DNA of 64,000 nucleotides from Tenrec ecaudatus (GCF_050624435.1 NC_134537.1:123914086-123978085); one strand, 5' to 3'. Counted from the stretch's first letter, positions 12,481 through 24,955 are shown. The notes: a model not told the origin generated them from the sequence alone. Made by a program: numbers and translations.

Positions 12481-13394
12481 TAAAGGTTTGACCAGTATGG
12501 CTCGAGAATGATGTTATAAATATCCAAATGGCCCTTGGGAGGAAAAAGATTCCCCAGGGGTGGGGAAGAAAATGGGAAAGACACTAGTTGATTATATGAT
12601 TAATCTGAGTGACTGTTGACAGAGTTAATTGTGAGTGCCATCTAGCAGGTACAAAATCTGCCATCTCTGAAACAGGAAAGAGGACTTATTACCGACCATA
12701 GATGAGAGCTGTACCCCAACATCCTTACATGTTGATCCTCCTTGATCCAGGAGACAGCTTTGACACCAGAGGAGTCCAGATGAGCAGCAGCAGGAGCTAA
12801 AGCCTGAAACAGTGCTAGACTTCCCAGCTAAAAGGTGAGTGCTTTGGGGCATGAGGTTAGCTTGTAGAGTGGAGGGACGTTAGACTCAACTAGGGCGTCT
12901 GGGTTTGCTGACCCATGGAAGTGGCGCGGCTCTGGCTTGAGACTTACAGCAGAATGGCATGCCTTGTAGACATTCATTGGCAGCCTTATAGGAGGTTTCT
13001 AACGTTGGCAGAGGCTTGGCCAAGACGCTGAAGGCCAGGGAGAGGCCTGCCTGTGGACACGGCAGAGATGAAACTGACTGAACATCTGTTTTCTGAGCAT
13101 TTCTCACCTGGTTTGTAATCTGTTACCTTCCTTTATAGCCCCATAATCATGACCATTGTGTATTCTGTGTGGCCATTATAATGAATTATAGAACACAGCC
13201 ACCAAAGTAGTGCTATGGGAGGGCCAGTTGGTGATAGAGGAGGATACACGGGATGGAGGATGGTGGTATGTCTAACTTCTGCCATGTGGCAATTAACCTA
13301 GGGAACAGAGGCGGTCAGATTGGGTTCCCATGCTATTACTCAGTTCTCTTGTGTTTGAACGACTCTATGTGAAAGTTCCACCTGAGCACAAGAG

Positions 13395-13800
13395 TGTTTT
13401 GAAGTGTTACCTAGTTTGTTCTCATCCACACAGTTGAGTGTCTTTGCGCTAAATAACGTAGACAGAACTCTTCCTGCTCTTCTCTGCTGGCACCCAGATC
13501 CATTGGATGTCAATGACAATATCCCTTCTTCTGTGTCCTCTGAATCTGACAGTTCTGTGTTGAAGTGCTGCAACTGTGTTTTAGGATCTTCAGCAAAATT
13601 GTACTGTACTGATAATGACGTTTGTTAATTTCCATTTTCTCTTGGTTCAGTTTTCATTTGAAGGACCTGGTGGCTGTCTTCCAAATTTGGTTTTGATGAG
13701 TGCTTCTATCATTGCATTTGTTTGTTGAAAAGTCTCAAAGCTATTTAGCTTCACAGATAAATGCCCATAAACATCTGGTTTTGGCCTTTAGGCTCTATGC
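13395..13800 (-). mobile_element. RTE (BovB-like) fragment
   Basis: In reverse it encodes the broken reverse-transcriptase segment with DENKL, and nucleotide blocks GTTCTCATCCACACAGTTGA and GAAGGACCTGGTGG that recur in BovB-like elements. It may belong to the same insertion as 11295-12480. Confidence 0.5.
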
Positions 13801-13854
13801 TCTGTAGCTCCATTTGTCGGTAAGCCGAGCTGAGCTCTTTCAACAAGAGTACAG

Positions 13855-15352
13855 AGGCACCAACAAACAATCCTTGAACTAACTACAAGCTTTTCTTTCT
13901 CACTGTGTTTTGTTTTGTTGTCATTGGTTTGTTGTGTACTGTTGCTTGGTTTTGCCCTGTCTTTTGTGCATGTTATCTCCGCAGGTCTGTCTAAATAAGA
14001 TAGGTTGGATGAACAATCTGGAGGAGAAAACAGGACTGACAGTTCCGGTGGGACATGGGAGAGAGGGAGGTGGGGGGAAAGGTACTGGTGTTAACAAACC
14101 CAGGGACAAGGGAACAACAAGTGATCCAAATCGGTGGTGAGGAGGGTGTGGGAGGCCTGGTAGGGCTTGATCAAGGGTAATGTAACCAAGAGGAATTGCA
14201 GAAACCCTGGTGGGGGCTAAGCATGATAGTGGGACAAGAGGAAAGTCAAAGGAAATAGAGGAAAGAGCTGGGAGGCAAAGGGCGTTTATAGAAGTCTAGA
14301 TAAAGACATGTACATATGCAAGTATATATATGAGGATGGGGAAATAGATCTATGTGCATATATTTATAGTTTTAGTATGAAGGTAGCAGAAGGACATTGG
14401 GCCTCCACTCAAGTACTCCCTCAATGCAAGAATACCTTCTTCTATTAAATTGTCATTCTATGATGCTCACCTTCCTGACACAACTGCTGAAGACAAAGCA
14501 GGTGAATAAGCAAATGTGGTGAAGAAAGCTGATGGTGCCCGGCTATCAAAAGATATAGCGTCTGGGGTCTTAAAGTCTTGAAGGTAAACAAGTGGCCATC
14601 TAGCTCAGAAGCAACAGCCCACATGGAAGAAGCACACCAGCCTATGTGATCATGAGGTGCCGAAGGGATCAGGTATCAGGCATCATCAGAACAAAAAAAT
14701 CTTATAGTGAATAGGGGAGAGTGCGAAGTGGAGACCCAAAGCCCATTTGTGGGCCACTGGACATCCCCTTATGGAAGGATCTCTGGGAGGAGACAAGCTA
14801 GTCAGGGTGCGATATAGCAACAATGAAAAATACAACTTTCCTCTAGTTCCTAAATGCTTCCTTCCTCCCCTCCTCCCCCATCATGATCCCAATTCTACCT
14901 TGCAAGTCTGGCTAGACCAGAGGATGTACACTGGTACAGATAGGAACTGGAAACGCAGGGAATGCAGGGTGGATGATCCCTTCAGGACCAGTGGTGTAAG
15001 TGGTGATAGTGGGAGGGTGGGTTGGAAAGCGGGAACTGATTACAAGGATCTACATGTGACCTTCTCCCTGGAGGACGGACAACAGAAAAAGTGGGTTAAG
15101 GGAGACGTGGAACAGGTCAAGATATGACAAAATAATAATTTATAAATTATCAAGGGTTCATTAAGGAGTGGGGAGCGGGGAGGGTGGGGGAAAAGTGAGG
15201 ACTTGATGCCAAGGGGCTTAAGTGGAGAGCCAATGTTTTGAGAATGATGAGGGCAATGAATGTACAATTGTGCTTTACACAATTAATGTATGTATGAATT
15301 GTGATAAGAGTTGTATGAACCCCTAATAAAACGATTTAAAAAAGAAATTTAA
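13855..15352 (+). mobile_element. L1 3' end, about 1.5 kb
   Basis: Begins near TTGAACTAACTACAAGC and ends CCTAATAAAACGATTT. It contains a single copy of the AAGCAAATGTGGTGAAG unit near 14510, then the polypurine and poly(A)-signal end. It lies within CENPU intron 1 and abuts RTE sequence on its left. Confidence 0.82.
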
Positions 15353-15937
15353 AAAATGTACAGCAAAACATAAATTAAAAAAACCCCAGAGACAGACAAC
15401 CCTCAGAGCTGGTAAAGTTCATGTCTGAAGGTGCTTAGCTTTCTTATTCAATGGATTTCCCCTCACCGTGCTATCTCTTGCTGGTCTCCTGGTTCTACCT
15501 CTGATTCTTGCCATTCCTACCATCCCTGGTGTTACAGTTCTTCCTTTGTCTCCTAAGTTTAGGAGGTTCACTGCATAGGGAACCTGGCATCAAAGCCTCG
15601 TCTACTCCTAGCTCTTCTGTCTTGGTGGTAGTGAGCTCCCCTTCCTGTCCCTGGCAAAGTTCTATTTAAGCCTAGCAGGATGACAAAACTGACCAATCCT
15701 CATGTTACAGTTTTGTATGCATTATGTTCGTTATTAGCAAGCTGTCTCATCATTTGGTGGGAGTTAATGAACCTGTAGAGAACGGCCTAAAACCTACAGT
15801 ACAGTGCCGCAACAAGCTGACAGAAGAGTGGTAGAGCTTAGCGTCTGTGTTTTTGCCAACCTTCCAGGTGATTCTGATCACAATAAAGCCCAAAAGCTTT
15901 TGAGCTGTTTTTGACTGTGCTTAATAGGAATGAAGGA

Positions 15938-16135
15938 GCCTTGGTGTTGTGGTGGGTTACCCAAATTGGACTAACAGCAAGTTGGTCAGCAGTTCAAGCC
16001 CATCAGCTGCTCTGCAGGAGAAAGATGAGGCTTTCTGCTCCTGTAAAGAGAGCATTGGAAACCCAAAGGGTCAGGTCTCCCTTGACTTACACGGTCCCTA
16101 TGAGTTGTCATTGACTCAATGGCAATGAGTTTGGA
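15938..16135 (+). repeat. afrotherian tRNA-derived SINE
   Basis: Full order of blocks: GTTGTGGTGGGTTAC, GTTCAAGCCCATCAGCTGCT, GAGAAAGATGAGGCTTTCTG, GGAAACCCAAAGGGTCAGG and the tail ACTCAATGGCAATGAGTTTGG. Confidence 0.85.
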
Positions 16136-16139
16136 TTTT

Positions 16140-16250
16140 TTTTTTTTAATGGAAGTAGAGTATCCTGCGGAGCAGCTGGTGCTTTCAAAGTGCTGACCTT
16201 TTGACTCACTGCCCAATGCAGAAATATTACACTGCCAGGACTCAGTTCCA
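16140..16250 (-). repeat. SINE fragment
   Basis: Reverse head portion, GCAGCTGGTGCTTTCAAAGTG and GCCAATGCAGAAAT-like sequence, directly abutting the + copy on its left. Confidence 0.55.
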
Positions 16251-16369
16251 TAAAGAGTACAATCAAAATCCCAGGGGATCAGCTCCCCTCTGAATCACAG
16301 GCTTGCCATTCCTCACAAGCAACTCGATGGCAGTGGACTTAGTTTTCAGTTTTCATAGGATGGTAGAGG

Positions 16370-16660
16370 GAGGCCTGCTGGTGCAGTGCTTAAAGAGCTC
16401 GGCTGCTGACAGAGGTGAGTGCTTTAGACCCACACCAGAGATGGAGAAGAGGGGTAGTGAGTTATGTACCGGACTGCTACCAGCAAGGTCAGCAGTTTAA
16501 AGCCAGCAACCATTGCGAGAGGATGTCTGTTCCCATAAAGAGAGGAAGGAAGAAGTAAGTGATCACCTGCTTTTGGAGAGATTAATAACCTTGGAAATCA
16601 TAGGGGACCATTCTGCTCTGCTTTTAGGCCAACTTTTATTTAGTTGAATTGATACAGCAG
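16370..16660 (+). repeat. two overlapping SINE fragments
   Basis: A first head (GCCTGCTGGTGCAGTGCTTAA) is followed by a second (GACTGCTACCAGCAAGGTCAG near 16470) and the middle section. One SINE probably inserted into another. Confidence 0.55.
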
Positions 16661-17085
16661 TCGTAGGTTTGGTGTGAGTTAGAGTTACATCAGAAAATGG
16701 GTGTTGAAAAGCCTTTCACCATTTGGGCCAGGTGTTAGGCATGCAGTGCATGAAGTTGCTTCCCCTTTCCTGACTTCTGCAGAGATGTCTCATCTAGCGT
16801 TTGCTAATCCATGGGGACTTCAGAGTAGAGGCAGGAGTTCCATGTTTACCTTGCCCCCCAGGGAGAGGACTGAAGGTGTTGTATTACACAGCAGGGATAG
16901 GATTTGATCTGTAAAAATCTGTGGAAGATGGGTTCTGTTTCCTAAAGAGGATTTTGCTCTAACCTAAATTTCTTCTCATGAACCCTGTGCAACCAATGAA
17001 GACTGTCGGATTCTTGTGTCTTTTTGGCTGTGGGGATGCTCTGAAAAATATTTGTGATTGTCGTCTGTGTTTTGGTGTTTTACAG

Positions 17086-17134
17086 TATGAAGCATTCAAA
17101 GAAGGCCTTGGGAAGAGCACACCTCACGAAAGAT
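17086..17134 (+). CDS. CENPU: CENPU exon 2 (first exon placed)
   Basis: The exon follows TTTTACAG and ends at GAT|GTAAGT, a perfect donor. One leading base completes a codon from exon 1, then the frame reads MKHSKKALGRAHLTKD. This aligns with the human segment around RSKNTLERTHSMKD. The ATG at 17087 could be the true start if exon 1 is non-coding. Exon number is by analogy with human. Confidence 0.85.
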
Positions 17135-17504
17135 GTAAGTTATCTTTTAATAATCTTAGTGTGCTTCTCTCAGTGGGGGCTGCCCCCTCGCTGCTCTTTT
17201 GGTTAACTGTTTTATCATAGGGAAAAATGAATTGTGTTTCCTTCTACTTCCCCAACGTCGTGGAGAAATTGGCATCATGTTTGTGTGGGGAAAGCATATG
17301 CATTCTGTGGCGTTTGCAGACCTAGCCGATGTGCTCATGTGTTTGTTTCTATATGTGCTATTTACGTGGACATGTCATGTGGGGAAGTAATGATAATATT
17401 TTAGAATTGTGTTTCTTTTTCTTTGAGTCTCCGTTGGCTTTATTTTGGTTTGTATAATTTCCATCTTGTGAAAATTGCACCACTTGTATTTTGCTTTTTT
17501 TTAA

Positions 17505-17800
17505 AAAAAATCATTTTATTGGGGCTCATACAACTCTTATCACAATCCATACATACATCAATTGTGTAAAGCACACTTATACATTCATTGCCCTCATCAT
17601 TCTCAAAATTCGCCTTCCGCTTAGGTTCCTGGAATCAGTGCCTCATTTTTCTATTTTCCCTCCCCCTTCCTCCCTGTTCCCTCCTCCCTCGTGAACCCTT
17701 AATAATTTATAAATTATTATTTTATCTTATCTTACACTGCCCAGCGTTTCCCTTCACCCACTTTTCTGTTGCCCGTCCCCATTTTGGTTTTTTGACTTAG
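17505..17800 (-). mobile_element. L1 3' end fragment
   Basis: The reverse complement of the L1 tail, opening with AAATCATTTTATTGGGGCTC and stopping in the TTCACCCACTTTTCTGTTG block. It is a short truncated insertion about 370 bp downstream of CENPU exon 2. Confidence 0.82.
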
Positions 17801-18144
17801 GCTTTTTTCTCCATGTTATCCATTAGCTTTAAAAAAAATTTTTTTTTGTTATCCATTATCTTTTTAAGTAACTGTGTTTTAAATCATAATATCTTCCTTA
17901 GTGCACATGACAGTTTGACTTGACCAATTCGTCATTTCCAGTTTTTCATTATTTTAAATAAAATAAGATTTTAGGGCTACTGAGTATCTGTATAGAGGAA
18001 CATTCCTTTAGCGTGAGAATAAAAGGGGATGTACAAAACAGATGCATTTGTCTAACCTTCTGGTGCCAGTTTTTTTCTGATAACTTGTCCAGATTTGAAT
18101 TGGTATTTGCATTGTTTGCAAGTACATGATTTCTAGGTGAGAAA

Positions 18145-18265
18145 ATGAGGTTTTCCACCCTTGTGAAGATTTACTGTCTTGGAAACCCAGAGGGGCAGTT
18201 CTTCCCTGCTTTTTAGGATTCCGATGAGTCCGAATTGACCATAAGGCGGTGAGCTGGGTTTTGGT
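18145..18265 (+). repeat. SINE, 3' half
   Basis: Has GAAGATTTACTGTCTTGG, AACCCAGAGGGGCAGTTCTT and the tail CCGAATTGACCATAAGGCGG. Confidence 0.65.
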
Positions 18266-19472
18266 TTGGAGCCTTCTCTTTGTTCTCCGGTCCTGCCCTG
18301 GGCTTTCTCTGTCTTGCACCTTCTCTCTTTGCTGGGCGGCCCTAACCCCAGCCTCCACTGGCTGGCTGCTCTGCTCTCTTCAAGTCTTAGAATAGAGCAC
18401 CTCCCCTCTGGAAAGTGCTCGTAGCGCTTGGCTCCCATCCAGCCTCCACGCGCGCTTACGTTTGTCTTTGTTTTTAATGACCGTTTCTCCGTTCTCCTGC
18501 CCTCCTGCCAGCCTTGGGGAGCTAGTACCCAGTATGTGTTGGAAGATTGATCTAAGAGACCCAGCCCTGATCCCAGCCTTCCTGTCGCCTTCTGAGGGCA
18601 GCTGCCTTTCACTGTTGGGAGCGACGTTCCCTCAGCATCTGTCAGCCCTTCTTGGCATTCCACCCCCAAGTCTCCCTGAGGAAGTCAGTCTCAAGGTCTG
18701 CGAGCAGGAAATGGTTTTGTTTGCCAGTTTCATCCCATCTTTCTCATATCTTTCAGATTTCTTCATGTTTTCTTGCCTGTTAATAGTACCCTTCACATTT
18801 TCCAGAGTTATTTATAGTACCCTTTCACATTTTTTTGTCATTTTATAAATGTTTTGTTTTTTTAGTAGGGCTTTCGGTGGTTAAAAAAGGGGGGGGGGGT
18901 GGAAACTTCATGGGATGAAAGTACATTGGAATGGAAACCCTGCTCACACTGTCGGCTCCCCGATGCCCGCATGCACTCCCCTGGGGAGTTCTAGGGGTGA
19001 ACTTTGGGTATGTGGATGCCTTTCTGGATAGAGGGCTCTAGTTGTTGGTGAACTACCCACAGGCAAATCGAGCTCTCCTTTTTGACTGTGGTTTGGTTTT
19101 GTACAGCTCTTCAAGCGAAAAATGCCTTTTACATCTTTACGTGGCTGAAAGAAATCAAAAGCATAGCTAACACTTAGGACAGCTCCATGAAATGCGAATT
19201 TCAGTGTCCTCACAAGCAGCTTTATTGGAATCCAGCGACAGCCATTCTTCCTGCAGTCTCACTTTAGTGGCATCAGAAACCTGGTGGCCTGCAAACCTGA
19301 TTCCCGCAGTATCTGCCCTAGACTCTGAGTGTGTCTACCCCTACCCCAAAGTGCTAGGGATTGTGCCTGTAAGCAGCAGGCATAGCAGGCGTGTTTGTGA
19401 AAATCGATGGGACTTTGTAATGTTCTCAGCGTATTAGAGCCAATTCAGTAACTTTGATTTATTCTCTTTTAG

Positions 19473-19581
19473 AGAGCCACAAAGCCACCTGATGTGTCCC
19501 CTTTTCCTGATCGTTCAAATGCCTTCTGCTTGGGCAGGCTGGATGAAAATGAGCAAGATGAGGAGCCTTATGAGGCCTTTG
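19473..19581 (+). CDS. CENPU: CENPU exon 3
   Basis: The exon follows TTCTCTTTTAG and ends in TTTG|GTTAGT, leaving one base. It encodes 36 residues including the acidic stretch GRLDENEQDEEPYEAF, which closely matches human GRLGENEKDEETYETF. The AG repeat at the acceptor (AGAGAG) offers other AGs, but only the first keeps the conserved frame from exon 2. Confidence 0.93.
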
Positions 19582-20159
19582 GTTAGTCCTTTAAATCATT
19601 ATCCTAAAGAATAACATGTAGGCTAGATACTGTGATAGCCACAAAAACAGCAACTGAAAAAAATCTGGGATCGACTTCAAACTTAACAATGCTTTGCCTA
19701 CATATAAATATGTTCTGGGGAGTGGCTCAGTCGCTCAGCTGAGGTGGTCTCCTGTCTGGATAAATTGGAACTGTTGTCAGTTGCCAGTGAGTCTCCTCCG
19801 ACTCCCTACAATTCAGGAAGTTTTCTAGCCTGGGATTGTTGGGAAGCAGATTGCCAGGCCTGTCTTCTGCGGCCCCACTGGGTACATTCAAACAGCCACC
19901 CTAGTGGCCAGTAGTGGAGCACAAAACTATTTGGCAACTCTCAGGAACTAACAGGATCTGTGAACTCTAACCACTATCCAAGTAGAAGTCCTCTATGGCA
20001 TTTGTTACCCAGTTAGTCACATCTACCGACTGTGACACTGTAACAAGAAGGATGTAAAATGTGTTTTTCACACCATACTACTAATAGAGCCAGGAGAAGA
20101 AGAGGGGCTATTTCCTCTTAAGTCACCTGAGACCAGGGATCCTTCAGGAGATCGATTGC

Positions 20160-20875
20160 TGAGTGTCACCTACGTTTTGAGAATGTGAGGAAGACGGGAC
20201 CAAGAGCACAGTGCATTGCGCAAATGAGACTGTTTCTGTCTTGATGTGTCATACACAGCGAAGGAAACCCAAGAATAGAAAGAGCCAAGTAGCTGACTTC
20301 TGGAACAACAGTGATTAGAGATTTGTGCTGGAAGATCTAGCGTCTAGAATATCTTGCTGCACAAGACCTCTTAAAGTTGAGAAGTAAAGATGATACTTTG
20401 TGAGGACTAAAGTGTGCCTGATCCAAGCCATGGTATTTTTCAATGACTTCATATGCACGGGAAAGTTGGCCATTGAATCAGAAAGACTGTGGAAGAATGG
20501 GTGCCTTTGAATTGTGGTGCTGATGATGAAGCTTGAAAGTACCACGGAGTGCCAGAGAACAAGCGGATCAGTCTTGGAAGAAGTACAGCTAGAATGCTCC
20601 TTAGAGGCAGAGGCAAGGATGGCAAGACTTCTTCTCATGTTCTTTGGACACGTGATCAGGAGAGACCAGTCCCTGGAGAAAGGACATCATGGTTGGTAAG
20701 GTAGAGGGACAGTGAAAAAGAGGGAGGCCTTCGAGATGGCGGGATACCATCGCTGCGCCGAAGAACTTGACCATAACCATGGAGAGGATGGCACGGGACT
20801 GGGTGATGTTTCTTCCTGTTGGGCACCAGCCTGCTATGAGACGTGACCGACTCAAAGGTACTTAGCGAGAAGTAC
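20160..20875 (+). mobile_element. RTE (BovB-like) 3' region
   Basis: Contains CAAGCCATGGTATTTTTCAA, AAAGTACCACGGAGTGCC, TTTGGACACGTGATCAGGAG and GATGGCACGGGACTGGG, the order of blocks in the 3' part of a BovB-like element. No intact frame remains. Confidence 0.7.
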
Positions 20876-21083
20876 ATATTTTAAGAGAATTTTGAATATT
20901 TGAATACTTTATTTAAAATAGGGTGGAGATGGTATCTGATGACCTCTGGCTTCATAACAGGAAATGAGAATTCAGCCCCCCATCGGTTTAAGGCCAGGTC
21001 CCATGATGCAGAGGTCAGAAATGATTCCTCCCTCTAATCTTGATCTATTCTGACATTGCCTCACATGACAATGCCTCCCATGT

Positions 21084-21086
<3 letters not shown>

Positions 21087-21137
<51 letters not shown>
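21087..21137 (+). repeat. (TC)n microsatellite
   Basis: About 25 uninterrupted TC dinucleotides. Simple sequence, in CENPU intron 3-4. Confidence 0.95.
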
Positions 21138-21140
<3 letters not shown>

Positions 21141-21374
21141 CGCTAGTCTGTTGCAGTGGCCACACAGAGCTCACAGACAATACGAGTATGCGACTTCTTG
21201 GGGGAAACTAACAAGTTACACAGTTCAGGCTCAGAAACAGTTCTCTGGGCAGGAGTGCCTCTTTTCAGGCACACCTCTCCCTCTGGCTCTCATCCCCTCA
21301 ACTATTTGGCCTCTGCCCTGCTTGCACAAAGGTTACAAAGCTCGTTTACTGCTGCTGGTAGATCCCCAAAGAGC

Positions 21375-21925
21375 ACACCTGTGTTCCTCTGGGTAGACTA
21401 GAGAAACAAATTCATGGAGACACTCATGTGTATAAGAAAGAGATTTATATACAAAGGAATTGAACATTGAGAAAACATCCCATCCCAGTCCAGTCCAAGG
21501 CCATAAGTCTGATATTAGCCCATATGTCTGATACCAATCTATAAAGTCCTCTTCAGACTCACGAAACACTTGCAATGAAGCCAAATGCAGGAGGATCACA
21601 AGCCAGTGGGTTGAAAGTCTTTGGGTCCAGTGGTGCTAGAAACATCTCAGTGTTGGCAGGGGTCTATCAGTGGCTTCTCCAGCTTCAGAGGTCTGGTTGC
21701 ATCCATATGGCTTGTCTTCTGCAATGTCTCCCGGGGAGTAGCAGAGAGAAGTGTCTCTCACCTCCAAGGAGGAAGTACCAGATTTCCCAGAATTCTCAGG
21801 AGAAGGCCATGCCCACACAGAAGTCTCATTGGCTATCTCCAGATTGACAACCTAGAGACTCCTCCCCTACACTCTAATCCTTACATTGACACCAGATTGG
21901 GTGACTACCACAGCACCATTTTCCC
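21375..21925 (+). repeat. interspersed repeat family A, second copy
   Basis: Colinear with 5755-6310 over the whole length, with moderate divergence. Sequence on both sides (21145-21370 and 21925-22130) resembles parts of the 3920-4640 region, suggesting that this copy landed inside another repeat. Confidence 0.65.
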
Positions 21926-22154
21926 GTAAGCTTCAGTCTGAAAGTGCTCAGCGTCAACTCTGGTGGGGTCAGCTCTGTGAGCCAGAAGCCCACTGCTCTG
22001 TTCAAGCACTTGGTTCTGCTGCTGCCACCGCTCCTTGGCATCATAGCTTCCTGGCTCCTAGATCAAGAGGCGTGCAGTGCAGGAGTCTCGTGGTCCAAAT
22101 GACAATGCTCCTCTCCTGCTCTTCATTTTTTATGGTAGTTAGAGCCTTCATTTC

Positions 22155-22370
22155 TTTTATGGAATGGTGGTGTAGTGGTTATGCATTGGGCTGCTAACTG
22201 CAAGGTCAGCAGTTTGAAACACCCCACCCCCCCCCAGCCCCTCAGAGGCAGAAGGATGTCCCTTTCTATTCCTGTATAGAGTTACAGTCTTGGAAACTCA
22301 CACAGGCAGTTCTACCCTGTGCCAAAGGATCGCCATGAGTCAGAATCACCTTGATGGTAGTGAGTGAGAG
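22155..22370 (+). repeat. afrotherian tRNA-derived SINE
   Basis: A well-preserved copy: GTGTAGTGGTTATGCATTGG, GCTGCTAACTGCAAGGTCAG, AGAGTTACAGTCTTGGAAAC and the tail TGAGTCAGAATCACCTTGATG. Confidence 0.88.
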
Positions 22371-22919
22371 GATGGCAGAACTGACCAATCCCATGATAGT
22401 TTCACACACCCTCTTTGCTTGGTCCAGCCCAGTCTTTAATGGTAGCGACAGAAGTTATGTCTAGAAAAGTCATACTGGGCAGTTGCACCACAGCCTTCTG
22501 CTGACTTTCAATTTAGAATCTAAACATTTTCAATCTATTTTTTGTTAATAAATGCAGAAAATATTTTTAAATTTCTGTTTTCGATCAGGTGAAATAAAAT
22601 GGGAACCATCCCCAGAATATAACATTAGTACTATTTAATACTAAAAAAGATTAAAAAGTGACATACTAAAAACATTATAGATAACAATACAATAAGCTCA
22701 CCCTTTTTACCTGTACAGCTTTTTTAAAAGTGAGGTGTAAGTTACATACAATAGAACGCATCCAAAACTCCCTACATTTTTTTCTCCCAAACACTGGCAA
22801 CCATTGACCTGTTTTCTATATTTCCATATAATTTGTGTCAGTTTGTCATACTGTGGCGACTCGCATGTAACTGGTGCTAGAAGGTCCGCCGCTGGTATTT
22901 CAAGGACCATCAGGGTTAC

Positions 22920-24955
22920 CTAGTGGGCATTTTCAGCAGAACTTCCATTTCAGAATTGAATAGGAGGAAGAAAGACCTCTAGGGGTCTACCTCTGAAAAC
23001 TGGCCAGCAGACACCTTATGAATAGCCGTGGGCATTGTCGGATTGTGTGCTGGGAGATGGATTAGCTCTTTGGGCTGAAAGCTGCTGGAAGTACAATAGG
23101 GCGAGAGCTAGAACTCACAGTAGAATTGACCTTAATGACATGGATGGAGCAAAGCTTTCAGGAACTTCATTTGCTGTTGGGCACGACTCACAATGAGAAG
23201 AAACAGCCAAAAGCGTCCATCAGTAATTGGCTCATGGAATGTACGAAGTATGAATCTTAGAAAATTGGAAGTCTTCAGAAGCAAAATGGAATGCATAAAG
23301 ATCTGTATCTTAGCCATTCGAGTGCTGAGATGGACTGGTTAGGTCAATTGGAAGCAGATCATGGGGTTGTCTGCCAGGAATGTTGAAGAGCAATGGCATC
23401 ATGGTCATTGTCAGAAAGCACCTTTCCAGATCTCTCCTGAATGAGAATCTGGCCGTGATAGGATAATATCCACACACCTACCTGCAGCAGAGGCTCCCAA
23501 ACTTATTTAGTCCTCTGTCTCCTTTTCAGAAAAAAAAGAAAATCAGCATGCTCTTGGCAATGAAAAACTTTTGCACTATCGCCCATAATCCAGGATAAAG
23601 TGTAGGTATCTTCCTTTGCCTGCCCCCATTCCCCTGGAGTCATTCCAGTACCCTGGAGCAGTATGGCCCACTGGATGGCCAGTTAGCACAACGGTTATTC
23701 AGATCTGCACAGTGGCCACTACTACTAGAGAGTAAGACAGTCAAGAGTCTGAAGTCCAATAAGCTATCACTGTGTATTGATAATAACTGGGGGGTCTGCT
23801 GAGAAAGAAACAAAAAGAAAGGTTCTGCAGGGAAAGGTTTGGCCTGGATGAGACAAACCGCCTTGGAGATCACATGCTAGCATCTCGTAAAGCCAAGGGC
23901 TTATTAGAAGTACCTCTTTTTCAACATTAACAGCAACTGTACATTGGACTTCACCAGATGCAATACACAAAAAATTAATAAACTATGTCTGTGGAAAGGT
24001 GATAGAGAAATTCAGTATCAATCAACAAAAAGAATAGCATCTATTGCTCTTAGGCAAGTGTAAGTTGAAGAACCAAAGTAGAGCCAAAAAGAAAAGTTCA
24101 TTAAAAAGGAAAGAAAAGACCAAAGCAGACGGCAGCAGAGACTCTTGAAACTTGCTCCTGAATTAGAGTACTGCATATACTCGAGTGTAAGCCGACCTGA
24201 ATATCTGCAAGGCACCTAATTTTACCACAAAAGCTGCGTTAAAAATGTGCTGAAAAACTCTGCGTATACTCGAGTATAGATGATACCTAAAGTAAAAGGA
24301 AGAAATGAAATGAAAAGGCTAAGAGAGGATTTCAGAGGACATTTTGAGAAGACATAGTAAAGTTTCTTGATGAAATGTTCAGAGACCACCTGGAGTGAGA
24401 CTCAGAGAAGACACCCATGCCGTAAGCTGGAAGAACTGAGGAAAATTCAAGCTTCAAGTTGCAATGTTGAAGCCTTCTATTAAGTAAAAAATTGCACGAT
24501 GTAGGAAACATCAAAGGTAATAGAGTGTACAGGCTTTTTTTACACCAAAAATAATTGGTTGATGTTCATTTCAGGAGGTAGCTTATGATAAAGGACTGAT
24601 GGTATTGAAGGAAGTCCAAGCTTACACTGAAGACATTGACCACACACACAAAAATAAAGGCTCCGGGAATTGACGGGGTACCGATTGAGAATTTTCAACA
24701 CAGAGATAGATTGCTTGAGGTGCTTACAATGAATATTGACTGTGCTATGAATTGCCAGCAGAAGACACACGTCTTTCCTGAAAGAAATCCAGCCACAGTG
24801 GTCCTTGGGAAGGAAGGTGAGACCTATGTCCTTTGCTTTGTCTGCATCGCAGTAGCTGTGAGGACGGCACAGGACCCGGGTAGTGTTTGGTTCTGTTGTA
24901 GAGAGATAGGGTCACTGAGGCTGAACCGATTCAATCGTCGCTAACAACAGTAACT
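22920..24955 (+). mobile_element. RTE (BovB-like) copy, interrupted by a MITE
   Basis: Left part: endonuclease-domain start (TCATGGAATGTACGAAGTATG near 23233). Middle: reverse-transcriptase pieces including the APGIDGVPIENF motif near 24660. Right end: the RTE terminus GATAGGGTCACTGAGGCTGA and CTAACAACAGTAAC near 24945. A 113-bp MITE sits at 24171-24283. All frames are broken. Confidence 0.65.
24171..24283. mobile_element. 113-bp MITE with TA target duplication
   Basis: An inverted-repeat element: CTGCATATACTCGAGTGTAAG at the left and CTCGAGTATAGATGA at the right, bounded by TA on both sides. It has the same length and interior (GCACCTAATTTTACCACAAA) as the copy at 30122. The TA duplication suggests a Tc1/mariner-type origin. 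Confidence 0.7.

Noticed and set aside
12490-13390. possible exon-like stretch in CENPU intron 1
   Set aside because: Frames of up to 75 codons have no match to CENP-U and no paired splice sites; probably intron.
18133-18669. 178-codon minus-strand open frame
   Set aside because: Part of it is the reverse of a SINE, and the rest is low-complexity.
21040-21396. 118-codon frame through the (TC)n tract
   Set aside because: It is open only because of the microsatellite, which gives a Ser-Leu repeat.
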